The position numbers and the translations under genes were made by a program. DNA of 64,000 bases from Aristolochia californica. Lineage: Eukaryota > Streptophyta > Magnoliopsida > Piperales > Aristolochiaceae. Position 1 is the stretch's first letter; each line of letters starts with the position of its first letter. Of this stretch, positions 33,397 through 45,990 are shown one piece after another. The stretch lies in the NCBI GenBank assembly GCA_029961685.1, contig JARWKL010000015.1, forward strand, positions 25,141,220-25,205,219, given 5' to 3'. The notes under the pieces were generated by a model. That model was not told the DNA's origin, searched no databases, and saw only the letters and a list, made by a program, of their open reading frames with translations.

Positions 33397-34929
33397 TCAA
33401 AAAGAATGGACCCCGTTGCTGGTGGGCTCCAGCAGCGCATCTGCGTGGTCTTGCACCACTTTCCATGCAAGATTGATGTGTCTGTCTTCCGTGAGCGTGG
33501 CCCCCACCGCGAACCGGATCATGTACACACCCCCAACCACGGAATGGGTCATGTAAATGCGCCCGGAGGCGTTGATTGACTCCAGCAGCTTCCTGTTTAG
33601 CTCGTTGACGGCCTCCAGATCGTCGACGGCAGGGGAGGAGGGTGGCACGAGGCGGAAGCAAACCATCGCGAACGTCCGGGGGACGACGATCTCGAAGCGC
33701 TTGTCCATGGCGATTAGCCCCTCGAAGTGCTTCGCCATCTTGACGTGGGTTCTGAGAAAGTTGCGCAGGGAGGAGATGCCGTAGCTTCGTAGGACCATCC
33801 ATAGCTTCAGAGCTCTGAACCTTCTGCTCAGGGCAATCTGCCAATCTTTGTAGTCGACGACCTCCCGCGACTCTGTCGCTTTGTTTCGGAGGTACTCTGG
33901 GTTGGTCGAGAGGGCTTTCACTAGCGAACTGGGGTCCTTCACCCAGAGGCAGCAGCAGTCGAGGGTGGTGAAGAACCATTTGTGGGCGTTGAGGCTGAAG
34001 GAGTCCGCGTTCTCGACTCCGTCGATGAAATGCCGGAACTCCGGGCAGATGCAGGCGCTGCCCGCGTAGGCTGCGTCGACGTGGACCCAGATGCCGTACT
34101 CCTGGGCCACCTCGCAGAGCGGCGCCAATGGATCGACTGCAGTGGACGATGTCGTCCCTACGGTGGCGCAGAGGAAGAGCGGTATCAGACCCTTCTCCAA
34201 ATCGCTTTCCACAGCCAACCGGAACGACGCCGGAGACAGTCCGAAGTTATCGGATTTCTTTGTCTTGATGGCTCGGAAGTTGGCCGGATTAATCCCCGCG
34301 ATCTGCGCAGCTTTCTGCAGAGCACAGTGCGTTTCATCAGACCCATAAACAACCAGCCGCCCGATCTCCTCCCTCCCTATCCTGTTCAACACACGATCCC
34401 TCGCAGCAGTGAGCGTGCAGAGAATGGCCTCGCACGTTGTCCCCTGCAACACCCCACCCCCAGTGCCGGAAAACAAGAACGACTTCGGCAGCTTGAGCAT
34501 TTTCCCCAGCCAGTCCATCACAATACTCTCCAGCTCTGTCGCCGCCGGCGAGCTCATCCAGTTGAACCCCACGACATTAAACCCCGTGCTCAGCATCTCC
34601 CCCAGGAACCCCGCCGTGCTCCCACTCGAAGGGAAGTAAGCGAAGTAATTCGGACTCTGCCAGTGAGTGATCCCGGGCACAATATGACTCTGCACATCCT
34701 GCATAATGTTCTCGATGGGCTCTGGGTTGTAAGGAGCAGTGTCGGGGAGACGCTTCCGGAGGTACCCAGGATCCACCTGGCTCCGAACAGGGTACTTCTC
34801 GATATCCCTGTAATAATCCGCCAAAAAATCTATCATCATGTGTCCCTGACGCCTAAACTCTTCAGGATCCAGAGGGTTCAGCGGGCACGCCGAGTTGTTC
34901 TCGAGCACATCAGCGTGAAGGCTACCCAT
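33397..34929 (-). CDS. TYDC: Tyrosine/aromatic L-amino acid decarboxylase
   Basis: Intronless, 510 residues, the usual full length for plant group II PLP-dependent decarboxylases. Features: N-terminal dimer segment ([19 protein letters not shown]), substrate-site tract [21 protein letters not shown] (about 93-112), His201 (SDETHC) that stacks on PLP, Asp285 (HVDAAYAGS), and Schiff-base Lys317 (NAHKWFFT). The catalytic-loop position in [15 protein letters not shown] is Tyr (Tyr360). Phe at this place marks aldehyde synthases, so decarboxylation is favoured. Likely reaction: L-tyrosine or L-DOPA to tyramine or dopamine plus CO2 in the cytosol, feeding hydroxycinnamoyl amides or benzylisoquinoline alkaloids. 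Tryptophan decarboxylase specificity cannot be excluded. A TATA-like TTATTTAAAC lies about 145 bp upstream (35071-35080), followed by a GA microsatellite at about 35092-35107. Confidence 0.93.
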   Translation of the reverse strand: MGSLHADVLENNSACPLNPLDPEEFRRQGHMMIDFLADYYRDIEKYPVRSQVDPGYLRKRLPDTAPYNPEPIENIMQDVQSHIVPGITHWQSPNYFAYFPSSGSTAGFLGEMLSTGFNVVGFNWMSSPAATELESIVMDWLGKMLKLPKSFLFSGTGGGVLQGTTCEAILCTLTAARDRVLNRIGREEIGRLVVYGSDETHCALQKAAQIAGINPANFRAIKTKKSDNFGLSPASFRLAVESDLEKGLIPLFLCATVGTTSSTAVDPLAPLCEVAQEYGIWVHVDAAYAGSACICPEFRHFIDGVENADSFSLNAHKWFFTTLDCCCLWVKDPSSLVKALSTNPEYLRNKATESREVVDYKDWQIALSRRFRALKLWMVLRSYGISSLRNFLRTHVKMAKHFEGLIAMDKRFEIVVPRTFAMVCFRLVPPSSPAVDDLEAVNELNRKLLESINASGRIYMTHSVVGGVYMIRFAVGATLTEDRHINLAWKVVQDHADALLEPTSNGVHSF

Positions 34930-35109
34930 CGGGGAAGATGGAGGCTCTCAGCTTACAGATCTCCTCTCCTAAGTCTTTAAAGAAACAGAGAGGAAGAGTG
35001 GGAACAAAGATGGAGAGAACAGAGGAAGCCTGAGCAGAGATGGATGAGAGGACGGCGAGGGAAATGGTGTTTAAATAAGGAAGACCAAGCAGAGAGAGAG
35101 AGAGAGAAG

Positions 35110-36700
35110 GACACCGTTGGTGGGTCCGTGCGCTCTGAGGTCGGAGGCTTGACTGGACTGAGAAACTCCGCGAGAGGAATGACCAGAGAGGTTGCGCTAA
35201 TCGGGTCACCTTTTTTTTTTTTTCCTAATTTTTGGTCCGCGTTTTTTTTTGTCTTTTCTCTCAGGGATTCTTATTTCCGTATCACAGGATTACAGTTTTC
35301 TTTCCTGGAAACTTGATTCCTGTCGGTACAGAGTTCATTTATTTTAGGAAAAGGACATCATGCTCTGCCACATGTCATAGTTACGTTACCATGGAAAACT
35401 ATTGCTATAAACATCTAATAATGTTTATGATAAAAAGGGTAAAATGCAAAAAAAGAATATAGACCTAATTCTATATAAGCTTAGCTGCAATTAGTTTTTT
35501 TTTTATAGTCAATTTTTAATTAAATAATTTAATTTTTTATTTATTCTTATTTTATATTTATTTATTATCATATAAATTCATATTATTAAAAATTTTATTT
35601 TATAAAATTTAATAATAAAATGTAGCTAATAATATTTTAGTAAATATTATAAAATAAATTACATTCTTATACATATAGTAACTTGTCTAAGAAATAAAAA
35701 TAGTTATGTGATTAAATTGATTAAGACCATACCCATAAGGTTACTCTTGAGTAAACAAGTAAAATTGAACTTAGAAACCGAAAAATTGACAGTTCAAAAT
35801 GTCAAAGGAACTATGAACAAAAAGGGTAAATACGACTTTAATTATATATAATTATGTAACTACTTGAGTGAGACCGGACCCCGTAAGATATTATATTAAT
35901 TAGGTGAAGTTAAGATTGAGAAAATGGAAAAGTATAGCTCTTTCCGAGTGGAATTGTAACCTTTTTTTTGGCTGCTTGAAAGGTTCCGATTCTTACTATG
36001 TAAAAATGTCTCATTCACATATAAGTTATGGTACCCATAGAATTGCACTAGGGCCCTTAAATCTACTCCATACTAAATAAATCCAACCACTACTTACACT
36101 AGCAAAATAACAAATTTATTCTTCAATCGTGTTTTTTATTAAGCAGACTAAAAACCATTTCATTATGACAACGTTAGCATCCTAATTAATAGCATAAATG
36201 ACTTCGTCAAAGCAATATAATTTACCTTAGCCTGGTTCAAATTCTTAAAATACACGTTTTGGTTGGTTTCAAATGTTCCAATATAGGTGCAAGTTGTTGA
36301 TGCAGACTTTGGCCATGAGGATGTAGTCAAATTGGTTTATGAACACATGGACGTGCCACGCCTGACAAAAAGCTAATTTTCTTTGCTTTGAATTTGATAG
36401 GTTGGTTTGGTGGGTGCCGTGGATGAAAAGAGAGTACAAGTTAGGGAAGACGGAAAAATCTTCTCATAGGAGTTACTCTTCAAGTTGGTCACATGAAATC
36501 AAGTGAAATTGGGACCATGGATGGGTGTATTATTGATGATACATATGACATTTAAATGTGTCAGAATAGAGTCACGTCCTCTTTTATGTTTTATTTTCTC
36601 GAATTCGAAAGGTATAAAAAGGGGTCAGTGGAAACGTGTAAGGCTACAGTTCATTCTTTTTTGGACCCACTCCAACAAATTTATGTGGAGCGCCTTTTTG
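35110..36700. other. AT-rich intergenic region upstream of the decarboxylase
   Basis: Very AT-rich from 35480 to 35700. No gene or clear transposon boundary recognised. Confidence 0.4.
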
Positions 36701-38136
36701 TGCAATTGATCGGTCGGGTCAAAAAGGTCAACGTACGCGTATAACAGCCGCCGCGTGGAGTTTGGTCGGTTTCTGCCCGCACGTGAGAATTTGAGATCTC
36801 CCCGTCACCAACCCACCCAGGCAAAGCTCATCTGTTTTCACAGACATTTCATCGAACACTTAGAGGAAACAGAGACTCAGCACAGAGTCTCTTCTACTAA
36901 TAACCATTAATCCCCATCGATTACGAAAGAGTACTCAGAAGACTCCTCTTTCATTGTTTTTGCAGATTTGCTTCTCTCGTAGTTGTAAACAGTGCGTCCG
37001 CCATGATTGCCGTTAAGCTTCGGAGGTAGTGAACGGCGCAAGTTGAAAAAATCATGGGGACTAAATTAAGGTGGGAAGACGAATAAGGACGGTTGAGTGA
37101 AAAGTTGAAAGTCATTTAGGGAAGAGATCAGAGTTGGTGGAGTTGAAATCAATGAAAACGACGGAAAGTCTAACGCGTAGTAATGGCTGCCAACCAGCAA
37201 CTAGCTGGGGGAGGATGAATTAAAGTCAGTCAAGGGTCTGGTTTTTCTCTGCTTTGTATGGAGTCAGGGTAGCTAAGCAGCCGCAGCGAAACGCTGGTGG
37301 TGGAAAGTTAGGACACATTTTACTCAGGGAGAGCATGCATGGCCCCTCGTCGTCTCTCTCGCCCTTCGCTCAACCGCGTTGCTTATATTTTTCATGTCAC
37401 TACAACGGTCGCACCGGGTGGCTTATATCTTTACAGAAAGAAGTGTAACATTCTGTTTTCTAAAAGAAAAAGGACTAAGACTGATCCCAGACTCTCAGAC
37501 TGTCAGATTCTTTGAAGTTCTTGGAATTGAATCCCAGAGACACGTAGCTGCATGGAGCGCACCATGATTAGTACTCATTGTGTTAAATGACCATAAATTA
37601 CTACTTAATAAGGATAAAGATAAAGATAAAAATAACTAGTAATTAAATTAGATACATACTCAAATTGTAGAGTTGTAATCATCTATTGTATCTACTATAA
37701 CTTATGGAATACGTTTAACCACATAACGTTCAATTTCATAGTTAAGTAATAGTAACTTGGTTTGGTGTATGGGATTGCATAAATGCCTAGTTGAAAGTTG
37801 CGGACTCTCCGATACTTCTTCTTTAAAATGGTTTTGATTGAATCTTAGATACTTGGTCCTTATATATTACGTCCCTATGCAATTCAACTTATCTAGCTCC
37901 TTTCGAACTCGGATTAAGTCATGTATAAGGCAAATAAGAGTCTTGCTTTTAAGTTCAGATTAAGGAAATCATGAGGAAAGATAACATTTCACATGGAGTA
38001 AGGACTCGATCCATGGATGTAATTTTGTCGTCGTATAAAATGCCATGTAACAAGAGGTCGTATAAATCACTCTTATAATCTTTTTTAATAAAAAAATAGC
38101 ACAAAATGAGTAACAGTTAACAATATCTGCCCATTA
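36701..38136. other. Possible promoter or transcribed region, no gene recognised
   Basis: At 36710-36790 the base composition becomes gene-like and holds W-box-like GGTCAA, the CGCG box ACGCGT, and CACGTG at 36780-36785, as in plant promoters. No frame longer than about 68 codons follows, and none is recognisable, so this could be a promoter without its gene or a non-coding transcript. Confidence 0.3.
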
Positions 38137-38240
38137 CACGTGAACAGCACAGACAACCACTCAGTGGACCCAGAGTTCCGGATCCGCAATAAGGACACGT
38201 GAACCACGTGTGACCGTGCAATTCTCACGTGATGCACGTG
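38137..38240. promoter_or_regulatory. Dense G-box (CACGTG) cluster
   Basis: Perfect palindromic CACGTG at 38137, 38196, 38205, 38226 and 38235. The last four form two pairs with 9-bp spacing, the pairs being 30 bp apart. G-boxes bind bHLH (PIF, MYC) and bZIP (ABF, HY5) factors. No coding gene is evident on either side within 3 kb except the decarboxylase, whose ATG is 3.2 kb to the left. Confidence 0.7.
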
Positions 38241-40689
38241 GTCACAACCGTCTCCGTCCATCTGGTCACTCGACTCTCAAGTCTCAATTGTTCAAACGAC
38301 GAACGAATCATCAATAACAGCGGAAACGGAATTCCTCCGCTTTTCCACGATTTCTGGAGGTGGCCCACGGTGAATCTGGAAATTTAATTTTCTCACTGTG
38401 GGCCATGTCATCGTGAGATGCGACAGCCAGGAACTGAGCTTACTTTTTCTTTTCCGTTGTTTTTTAAAGGAAGTTGATGGTGATTCTCCGATGAGGACGG
38501 CTGAGACGCGCGGAGCGGCCGCCGTAAACAGGGCAGGTGGGTTTCGACATTGCAGTCTGCAACCGCGAATAACACACCATTATTAAAGCTTGTTCGTTGA
38601 AGACATTAAAATAAAAAAAACAAAAAAACCTGAAGAAGAAGAAGACAGAGGGCGGGCCTCCACAGTCCCTCCCTTCGCAGGTCGATTTCACATCGGCTTG
38701 ATGCTTTGCCTGCTCAGATACGGACAGTAGTACTGCTCTGACTTGGATTACTGCATTAATGATTCTCTCGCGCATTTTATCGAACGAGAGTTCCGGTACA
38801 GACCTCGAGTTTTCTCCAGCATCTGTGGACGGAAGAATGGAGGACAGCGACACGGGGCGGCAGCCGGCCTACATGTGACACTGACGAGTTAATATATCAA
38901 AGAGACTTCATTACAAAATTATACAGTTTTAAGTAAGGGTTAATTATATCGTCATCCATTGATAATGATTGTATAGGGTGACAATGTGCCATAAGAGCCC
39001 TAGTTAGCGGGTTGGATGGAGAGAGATTGACTGTAATTAGGATAATAATTATATTAATTGTGCATGAGTTTTAATAGGTGTGGAGACTGAGGACATGATC
39101 AAACCCTAATTAGTTGCTAATTGTGAAAAAAAAAACAAAATCCAAAAAACGTGCGAGATGGCCTACTTGAGTGGTGGGCCCATATGAGTGCATTGCTCGA
39201 AATTCATGAGAGCAAACGTGGGCGTCTCACCCCTTGTCCCTATTTACATTTATGCAAATTTAAAGCCCCATTTTCTTAATAAAGTCGAAACGGCGCTTTT
39301 TCGCTCTCAACCCCTAGCTCTGGAAGTAATTGTAGTGAGGTCCACAAGCTGGGCCCCAGCGCAGGGTACTCTTCCTCTCACGTGCCCCTCGTGGTCGGGT
39401 TCGAGGGGAATTTTGTTACATCAGATTTGTTTATGACCGTCCGATCACGAGAAGTTAGATATTTTCGACGGCTAAGTTGTAAAAGCGATTAGGGGGGCAT
39501 GCCCACCACGTGCCGAATTATCCTCCAAGCACAAACAGCCGCAGAAATGCCACACATGCTACTTGAGTTTCTTATTCTTTCTTCCATGGAAGAAGAAGCT
39601 TCTTCAGTCTCTCCCCCTAAAAGTCACCCCTCGCCGTGTCGACTCCAGCGACCATAAAAGCAGAAAAAGTAAGATTCACATGGGTTCAAAAGCAGAGAAA
39701 CAGAAACCAGTCGAATCGATGCTTCTTCCCAGCCTCTCTCCCCACTCCCTTGTCTTCCAGAAACTCTGATAGGTAAAGCAGCTGCGATTACAGGTAAATT
39801 GCAAGCAATGCATGGGCTGCTCCCGCGGCTCTTGACCTGATAACGTGCCCCTCGTGGGTTCCCCTGGACCCAATCCGAGGGGCTTGTTTTTGTTATCTGA
39901 AATTGAAATTGAAATGAATTGAATTCCCACTTCCCGGCCAGTCCAAGTCTTCCTTCTCTCCTGCTGCTTTTTAGCCTTTCATACCCCAGAAACGGTCCCC
40001 ACTCCTGCGTTTTTTTATTAGTTTAGTCTCCTGACCATGTTTTCTTGGTTCTGGACAGATACGGGCGTCTTCCAATGAAGAAAAAAAAAAAAAAAGATGG
40101 AGAAGATGGTGTTTGGGACTTGCATTTTGTGAATTTTGAACTATTGTGGGGGTTTTGTTTAGGAGAGAGTGCATGGGGAAGGGAACGGGGAATGGCAACT
40201 GGTAGCTTCAATTGTGGATTATAATATATGTTTTTTGTAAGAGGGGTATGAGCCAGGTGCCTCTGCGTTGATGTTTTGTTACTTGTTTTACTGTTTTCGT
40301 GAGGACGATCATTGCTAACCTCACAATGAGTAATATATATTATCTCTTCACCAATCTCAAACGAACAATATATATTTAGTGAGATAGAGACAGAGAGAGA
40401 GAGTGAGAGAGAGGCTCCATCAGATATCAAAGTGCTTATCATGCGAAAAATAAGAGAGAGAGGCTTGATTCGATTTGAAAGTGCTTATCATGCCAAGAAT
40501 AAAATCTTGATCAACGGCAAATGTGAAAGGCCGCACCCATCCCTGCTTATTCCCCTCTCATTTCTCACTTCGCCTATGCTATCACTGCACCACCGCCGTT
40601 GTGTCACCTCATTTCCTCCCACCCAATGTCTCCGTCATCGTCCTTGTTCACCAAACTTCACACCTCTTCCTCACTACTCTCAATGGATG
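38241..40689. other. Unassigned region with G-boxes and duplicated hairpin motif
   Basis: No recognised protein. A minus-strand frame at 38464-38853 is open but low in complexity in its middle. A plus-strand ATG at 39584 opens a short frame beginning MEEEASSVSPPKS that ends after 23 codons. Further CACGTG at 39379-39384 and 39507-39512. Identical 15-mers ACGTGCCCCTCGTGG sit at 39380-39394 and 39843-39857. An A-run lies at 40080-40096 and a GA-rich run at 40380-40415. Confidence 0.4.
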
Positions 40690-41340
40690 GTGCAAGTATC
40701 AATTGATATTGGTTAGAATTATAAGTATCATAAAAAACAACTGCTTCACAAAAATGGTGATGTGCCTTCCTAGGCCCTCCATCTATCCAAAAACAATTAA
40801 CTAACCTCTTCTCATTATCCATACGAATTAAAAAAATGAAGGATTTACTTCTTGTAGATCCTTGAAATGGTCCAACAATATTTAAGCATCAGAGACTCAT
40901 AATTCTTGTCTCATGTCACACTCATAATTTTTAACATCTCTTTTAGTCCCAACCTTGTCATGCCCTCCAAACAATATCTCAAAGAAAGAAAGAAATTTTG
41001 ATGTAGAAACATTTGCATTTTTTAATGTATGAAACAAGTTTATATGCATTTGTGTAATATTACCTTTTACCTGGAGTCAATAGGGCATGATGAATAGCCA
41101 TTCACACATTTCACCACTTTCCACTTCTCATAAGAATCTTTAATGAATCTAAATAATGACCTAAGAATCTTTAGTGAACCTAAATAATGACCTACACCCA
41201 TCTCTTATGATTCTCCGCCTTCTGCTTTTTAGGGTTTCAACAAAATTATGATTTCTCATTGCATATTCATTTTTTTTGGTATTTTAGCAATAATTCATAG
41301 AGCCTTTACGTACACTAAATCCTCCATCCCACTCTAGGCA
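40690..41340 (-). pseudogene. Fragment of FAR1-like sequence, second copy
   Basis: Base-by-base similar to 26820-27480, for example the TTGGTTAGAAT and CTTCACAAAAATGGTGAT tracts and the ATCCTTGAAATGGTCCAACAA tract. It covers the start of the transposase-like core and the DNA-binding domain. All frames are broken. Confidence 0.7.
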
Positions 41341-43430
41341 CAACCATAATAATTTTATTATAATTATGTAAAATAAAAAATTTAGTGGAAAGTGGAGAGT
41401 AAATTTAATAAATAAAACAATTTGATAGATTTAACTTTATTAAGATAGTTTTATTTAACTTTTAAAAATTTTAAAATAAGTCTAAATTAGTACAATAATT
41501 ACAAAGTAAAATAAAAATATTAAAATATTTAATTATAAAAAATAGAAAACTTAAATAAGCATATTTACTCTAATTATTACTTTTAAATTATTACTCTTAA
41601 ATAAGTAATATAATATAATATTAATAAATTATGAATATAATAAATAATAAATATATTTTATTAATAAAATAATATGAATATTTCCATTAAAATATAGTGT
41701 AAAATACTTGTTTGTGTTAGTGTGCACAATGGAAAGGGCAGATAGATTATTTATTAATAAAATATTTTGATAGATATGACTTTTAGAAAATTAAATTAAT
41801 GTTAGTAAATTAATTAATTATAATAAATATAATAATTAAACAAATGCTTACTTTTATAATATTAAAATTATAATCAAATTATAATTTTGTAATATCTAAA
41901 TATGAAATAGTTATATAGAAAGGATATTTTATTATATAAAGTTAGTATATTAACTCTTACGATAGTTGTACTTAAATTTTTTTATTAATAAACTAAGATA
42001 AATTTTAACTTTCAAAAAAATTAATAATAATTTAATTAATTAATGATATAAAAACAATATAATATAACACAGAGTTAGTCTAATTACTAAAAGTTAAGTT
42101 AATAATATCAAATTAATATTAATTAAAGTAAAATAATTACACAAACACATACTTTTATAATATCAAAATAGTTAATGAAATTATTATTTTAATAGTGTTT
42201 AAATTCTCACTCTTAAAGTATTCATTATCCAACATACTACGTAAAAAATATAATAATAAAAATAACACAAAGATAACACAATCTAATATTTAATATAAAA
42301 ACCTACAATTGTACATACAAAATACAATAAAATATATTTAATTTCTATAAAACATAGTAGTCAATAATTTTGCCACATATGAATTATTAATACATCTCAA
42401 AAATACAAATTGTATTGCATCTTCAAAATCATCACCACAATAACTATCTTCATCTTCATTTACATTGTTATCTTCGTAATATTATCCGCTAGAATCATTA
42501 CTTGGATCATATTCTTCATCTTTAAATAAATCTATGTAATTCATTATAATCTTCCGTGTAATCTTCATACCTGCGTGATGAAGAACAAGTGAGGAGCGCC
42601 GTCTACATGCTCTCAACAAAGACAACAAATACTTCTTAGAATTAGACAATTTCCAGAAGACAACCATAAAATAAATAAACTTAGCCACAAACTAAAACAA
42701 AAGACTTTTTTTCTCTTTAATTTCACATTACAAATTTTATATTACTTGTAGAATCAATTACATACAAAATATATACAGGATTTTTAGTGGGTTTACAAAA
42801 ACAATAAAGAGAAGAAAAAGAAGAAATAAAAGAGGGAGAAGAAGAATAGGGAACAACCATTAGGGAGCAATTCGATCCAGGAAATGACAATATAAAGCCA
42901 AACATGAAAAAGAATGCATTAATCATGAAAAAAAAACATGGAATTAGGAAACAAAAAACATGGAGTCAGGAAATTAATCATGAAATCGAAAGTATAAAAT
43001 AAGCCTCTGCCTCTCCCTCATACAAAACTAAAGATGAAGATTTCCAGGAACCAGGAAAAGGGAAAAAAAATTCCTAGCAAGCACTGACTTCTACAAAAAT
43101 GGAACTGAAAATTAAAAGGCAGAGGAACGATTCAGAACCAAGAAGAACGATTTAATATGACTAACCTTCGATTTCCAAGAAGAAGAATTTACCCTAGTTT
43201 CTGTCGAATTGAGTAAGAGAGGTTGCCGAGGGGGGGCGCGGGGGTGAAGGTATTGGGTGTTGGGAGGAAGAGAGGTTCAGGGAGCGACGTTGCAGAGGGA
43301 GGTAGCGAGAAAGCCTTTTTTCTCAGCGAAGCCTATGTAATTCACTTTCACTCGAGTTATGTGGAAGTGAATTAGCTATGTAATTCACTTTCACTCCTGA
43401 CTTAAAAGAGTGCACTAACGTCGAGCGTCG
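41341..43430 (-). mobile_element. AT-rich element of the Harbinger-like family (copy a)
   Basis: Nearly pure A+T from 41340 to 42400. GTTAGTGTGCAC at about 41718 is mirrored by GTGCACTAAC at about 43410-43420. The right end carries two CTATGTAATTCACTTTCACTC copies and an ACCCTAGTTTCTG leader-like segment, which parallels the GA-rich right parts of the elements at 53950-56893 and 59202-62279. No intact transposase. Confidence 0.4.
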
Positions 43431-43444
43431 AGTGAAAGTTAATT

Positions 43445-43544
43445 TTCGAATAAGAGAGCGGCAGAGAGTGCGGCGAAGGGAAGGGATAGCGAAGAAGAGA
43501 AGAGGAGAAGCTGAGATTGGGGAGGAAGAAGAACAGAAAAAGAG
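43445..43544 (+). other. Possible non-coding first exon (5' UTR) with perfect donor
   Basis: A GA-rich, gene-start-like segment ends in AGAG|GTAAGT at 43544/43545, a perfect splice donor, followed by T-rich intron-like sequence. The next plus-strand coding exon is bL33 at 52586, which also begins right after an acceptor. If joined, the intron would be about 9 kb and filled with transposons. Not proven. Confidence 0.3.
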
Positions 43545-45327
43545 GTAAGTCCGGAACTGCTTCTCCTTCTTCCCATTTCGTTGTTCTTCCCCCAGTTTTC
43601 TCTCCCTGTTAGTTTCTCCCGAAGGTGAAATTTTGGAATTCTGGTGTTGGTAGAGGTTAGAGGCGCTGAACTCAAGATTTTCACGTAAAATAACAAAAAT
43701 ATTTTAGCCTTGTTTTTCTGATTTCAATGGGATTGGGTTATCGTATTTCCTTTTTGAATCTTCTTCCTCTTAGGTTCTCGTCAAAGAGGTATTTCTGATT
43801 TCGTATCCTCTTAGCTCCCTTCTGATTTTGTGTCTCTTTATTCGGTTCCAAAAAACGAGAGCCCTTGATTTTCCTTAGGTTGGATAGAGTTGGTTACACC
43901 AAATTTAGGGTTTTTTTTTTTTCTCGTTATCATGGAGCATGCGTCATTTGTTTAATCGACTAGGTGTATTCTATCTTCTTTAGACAATTTTTTTTTCTCG
44001 GTTAAGACCTTGTAAGAGGGATTTTATTATTTCTGGCCTTAATAAAGGTTTGAAAAGTCGAAATAGAGGTTTGTATCTAAGTTTGTGGTGTGATTTTTAA
44101 TCTATGCAGGTAATCTGATTTCAGTTCTTCTAAGTTGATAGTTTGATTTTTATGGAGTTGTGTGCCTGTAGGATGTTATGATATGATTAGACTAACGGGT
44201 TTTTGGTATTCAAGGTTATCTATTTATCCTGATTTGCCTATCGGTTTCTTAAGGGTGGTTGATGTGAATGTTTTTCGTTGTATGTATTAACTTTGAAAAT
44301 ATTATACCTTTCTGGTGTTCTGGCGTTCATTGCTTAACTTGAAAGGCTTGGGAAAAGCTCGCTCTCTGATATGCTAAGGCCTGTCATTTTCTCCTTTTGC
44401 TTAGATGGTTGTCTGTGATTGTGGTTATTTCTGTTGGAATTTGAATTTTGAGGTCTATATTGATTTGGATATTTTGTTTCGAAATTGTTGTTCTTCCCTT
44501 GCCGTTGTTTATGCATTAAGGTTGTGTTTTTTTATGTCTGTTATCGTTTATGTGCTTTAGTGTTTGGTCGTTTAATTTAGATGTTTAGGAGGGTTTTCAG
44601 CCTATGGAAAATTCAATCAGTATGTCATAAAAAAAGTGAATATTTCCTTGTTCTATTCTGCTCATTTATGTAGTTTCTTTGGTTTCAGAATTTTCTCTAC
44701 CAGTATGCTGCATAAAGAGAAGGTTTGTTCATTATTTAGTATAAGTATTAGGTAAATGTTATGTCTCTCTCTAGCAGTAATTTATAAATACACTACACCA
44801 ACAAGTTGATCTGAGTCAGTGATGTGGCTCGTCCATTCAATAGGCTCCATTGTGAATTCCTTGGGGATATTCATGATTCATCCAGGCAGGTCTAAAAATC
44901 AACGCACTGATGTTATGATTTTGAAAACTGAGGGGATAAACACTTTTGTTTACATTTCATTCTCTCTTTCATTTTTCATGTGCATTCAAACAAGAGTAAA
45001 AAAAAATTCTTTTTCTTTCCTTTTCTCTTCAGTTAAAATTAGTGAGTGTCATTAATGCTATAATTTGTAATTCGCAAGATAGAAAAAGACTTGGTGGAAT
45101 GACAACTGAACCTCACCTTTTCCTGCAAAAGCCAGCCTTGTGTTCATGACTAGCTGCCTTGGTAGCAATTGGGCTTTCGATCAAAACATTTCTCTTGCCT
45201 AGCTTGCTCATCTATGGTTTTTGTGCAGAAACCGGCTCTTGACCACCTGAAGTCTTGGTCACTTGGCTTCCTCTCTCTCAGATTCCAGCTACCTATAGAC
45301 TTGCTCCGCTATTCGAGATTCGTCTAC
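43545..45327. other. T-rich, intron-like sequence
   Basis: No coding region recognised. Composition resembles a long plant intron. Confidence 0.35.
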
Positions 45328-45680
45328 TCTGATACCAAATAACTCAATTACAATTACTGAGTATACTTAAGTGATAGAATCTGTGATTTTTAAGGTAGAA
45401 GAAGCTTCAATGGAGTGATAAGTAATGGAAGATAATTCAACCAATTCGAGAAGACTTAGGTCTCCTAGAACTTTGCCAGTAGAAGGAAGTTTGGGGAAGG
45501 GAAGTTTGTTTGCTTCTCTCTAGACTCCTGTTTGTATTTCCTGATTTGTGGCTAAATTATAAGTTTGCCCTCCTTTATACATTAGTCTCCAATTACAAAG
45601 AGAATAATGAATCCCCTTATGAAATAAATGTCTGTTGACTAGCATACTAAGTAGCTAGTAACTGAAATAAAAGCTAGAGA
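45328..45680 (-). mobile_element. LTR remnant with primer-binding site
   Basis: CTACTCTGATACCA at about 45327-45340 is the inverse of the tRNA-Met primer site TGGTATCAGAGTAG. The adjoining 300 bp has LTR-like composition. No matching second LTR found in the window. Confidence 0.5.
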
Positions 45681-45990
45681 TGTATCAAACATATCATTTT
45701 TTCTTCCTTTCTCCCACTTTCTATGCTGCCAAGCTCAGCCAAGGTTTCTTGGCTGATACGATGTTGTTTTTAAGTTTTAACAGACACACACACACACACG
45801 CATATGGTTGTTGTGAAATGGCATTTTACTGTGATAGTTTTTGCTATCACAAGTAGCAAACAGGTTGTTTGCTGTTGATGGTTTTTTTAAGGAGATGTCA
45901 TGCTATAGAATTTCCTTTATGATATTCATCATAGAAAAGATCTACATTTGATTGTCTTCTGTTTATTTGGTCTTTTAACATGTTCATGTA

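Noticed and set aside
33982..34980. 332-codon open frame on the plus strand
   Set aside because: Antisense of the GC-rich decarboxylase gene; no domain, while the minus strand encodes a complete conserved enzyme.
38464..38853. 129-codon minus-strand frame near the G-box cluster
   Set aside because: Middle is a run of Phe from a T-rich tract; no family resemblance. Kept only as part of an unassigned region.
39400..39860. Possible miRNA precursor at the hairpin motifs
   Set aside because: Stems are only 7 bp and no known plant miRNA sequence was recognised in the arms.
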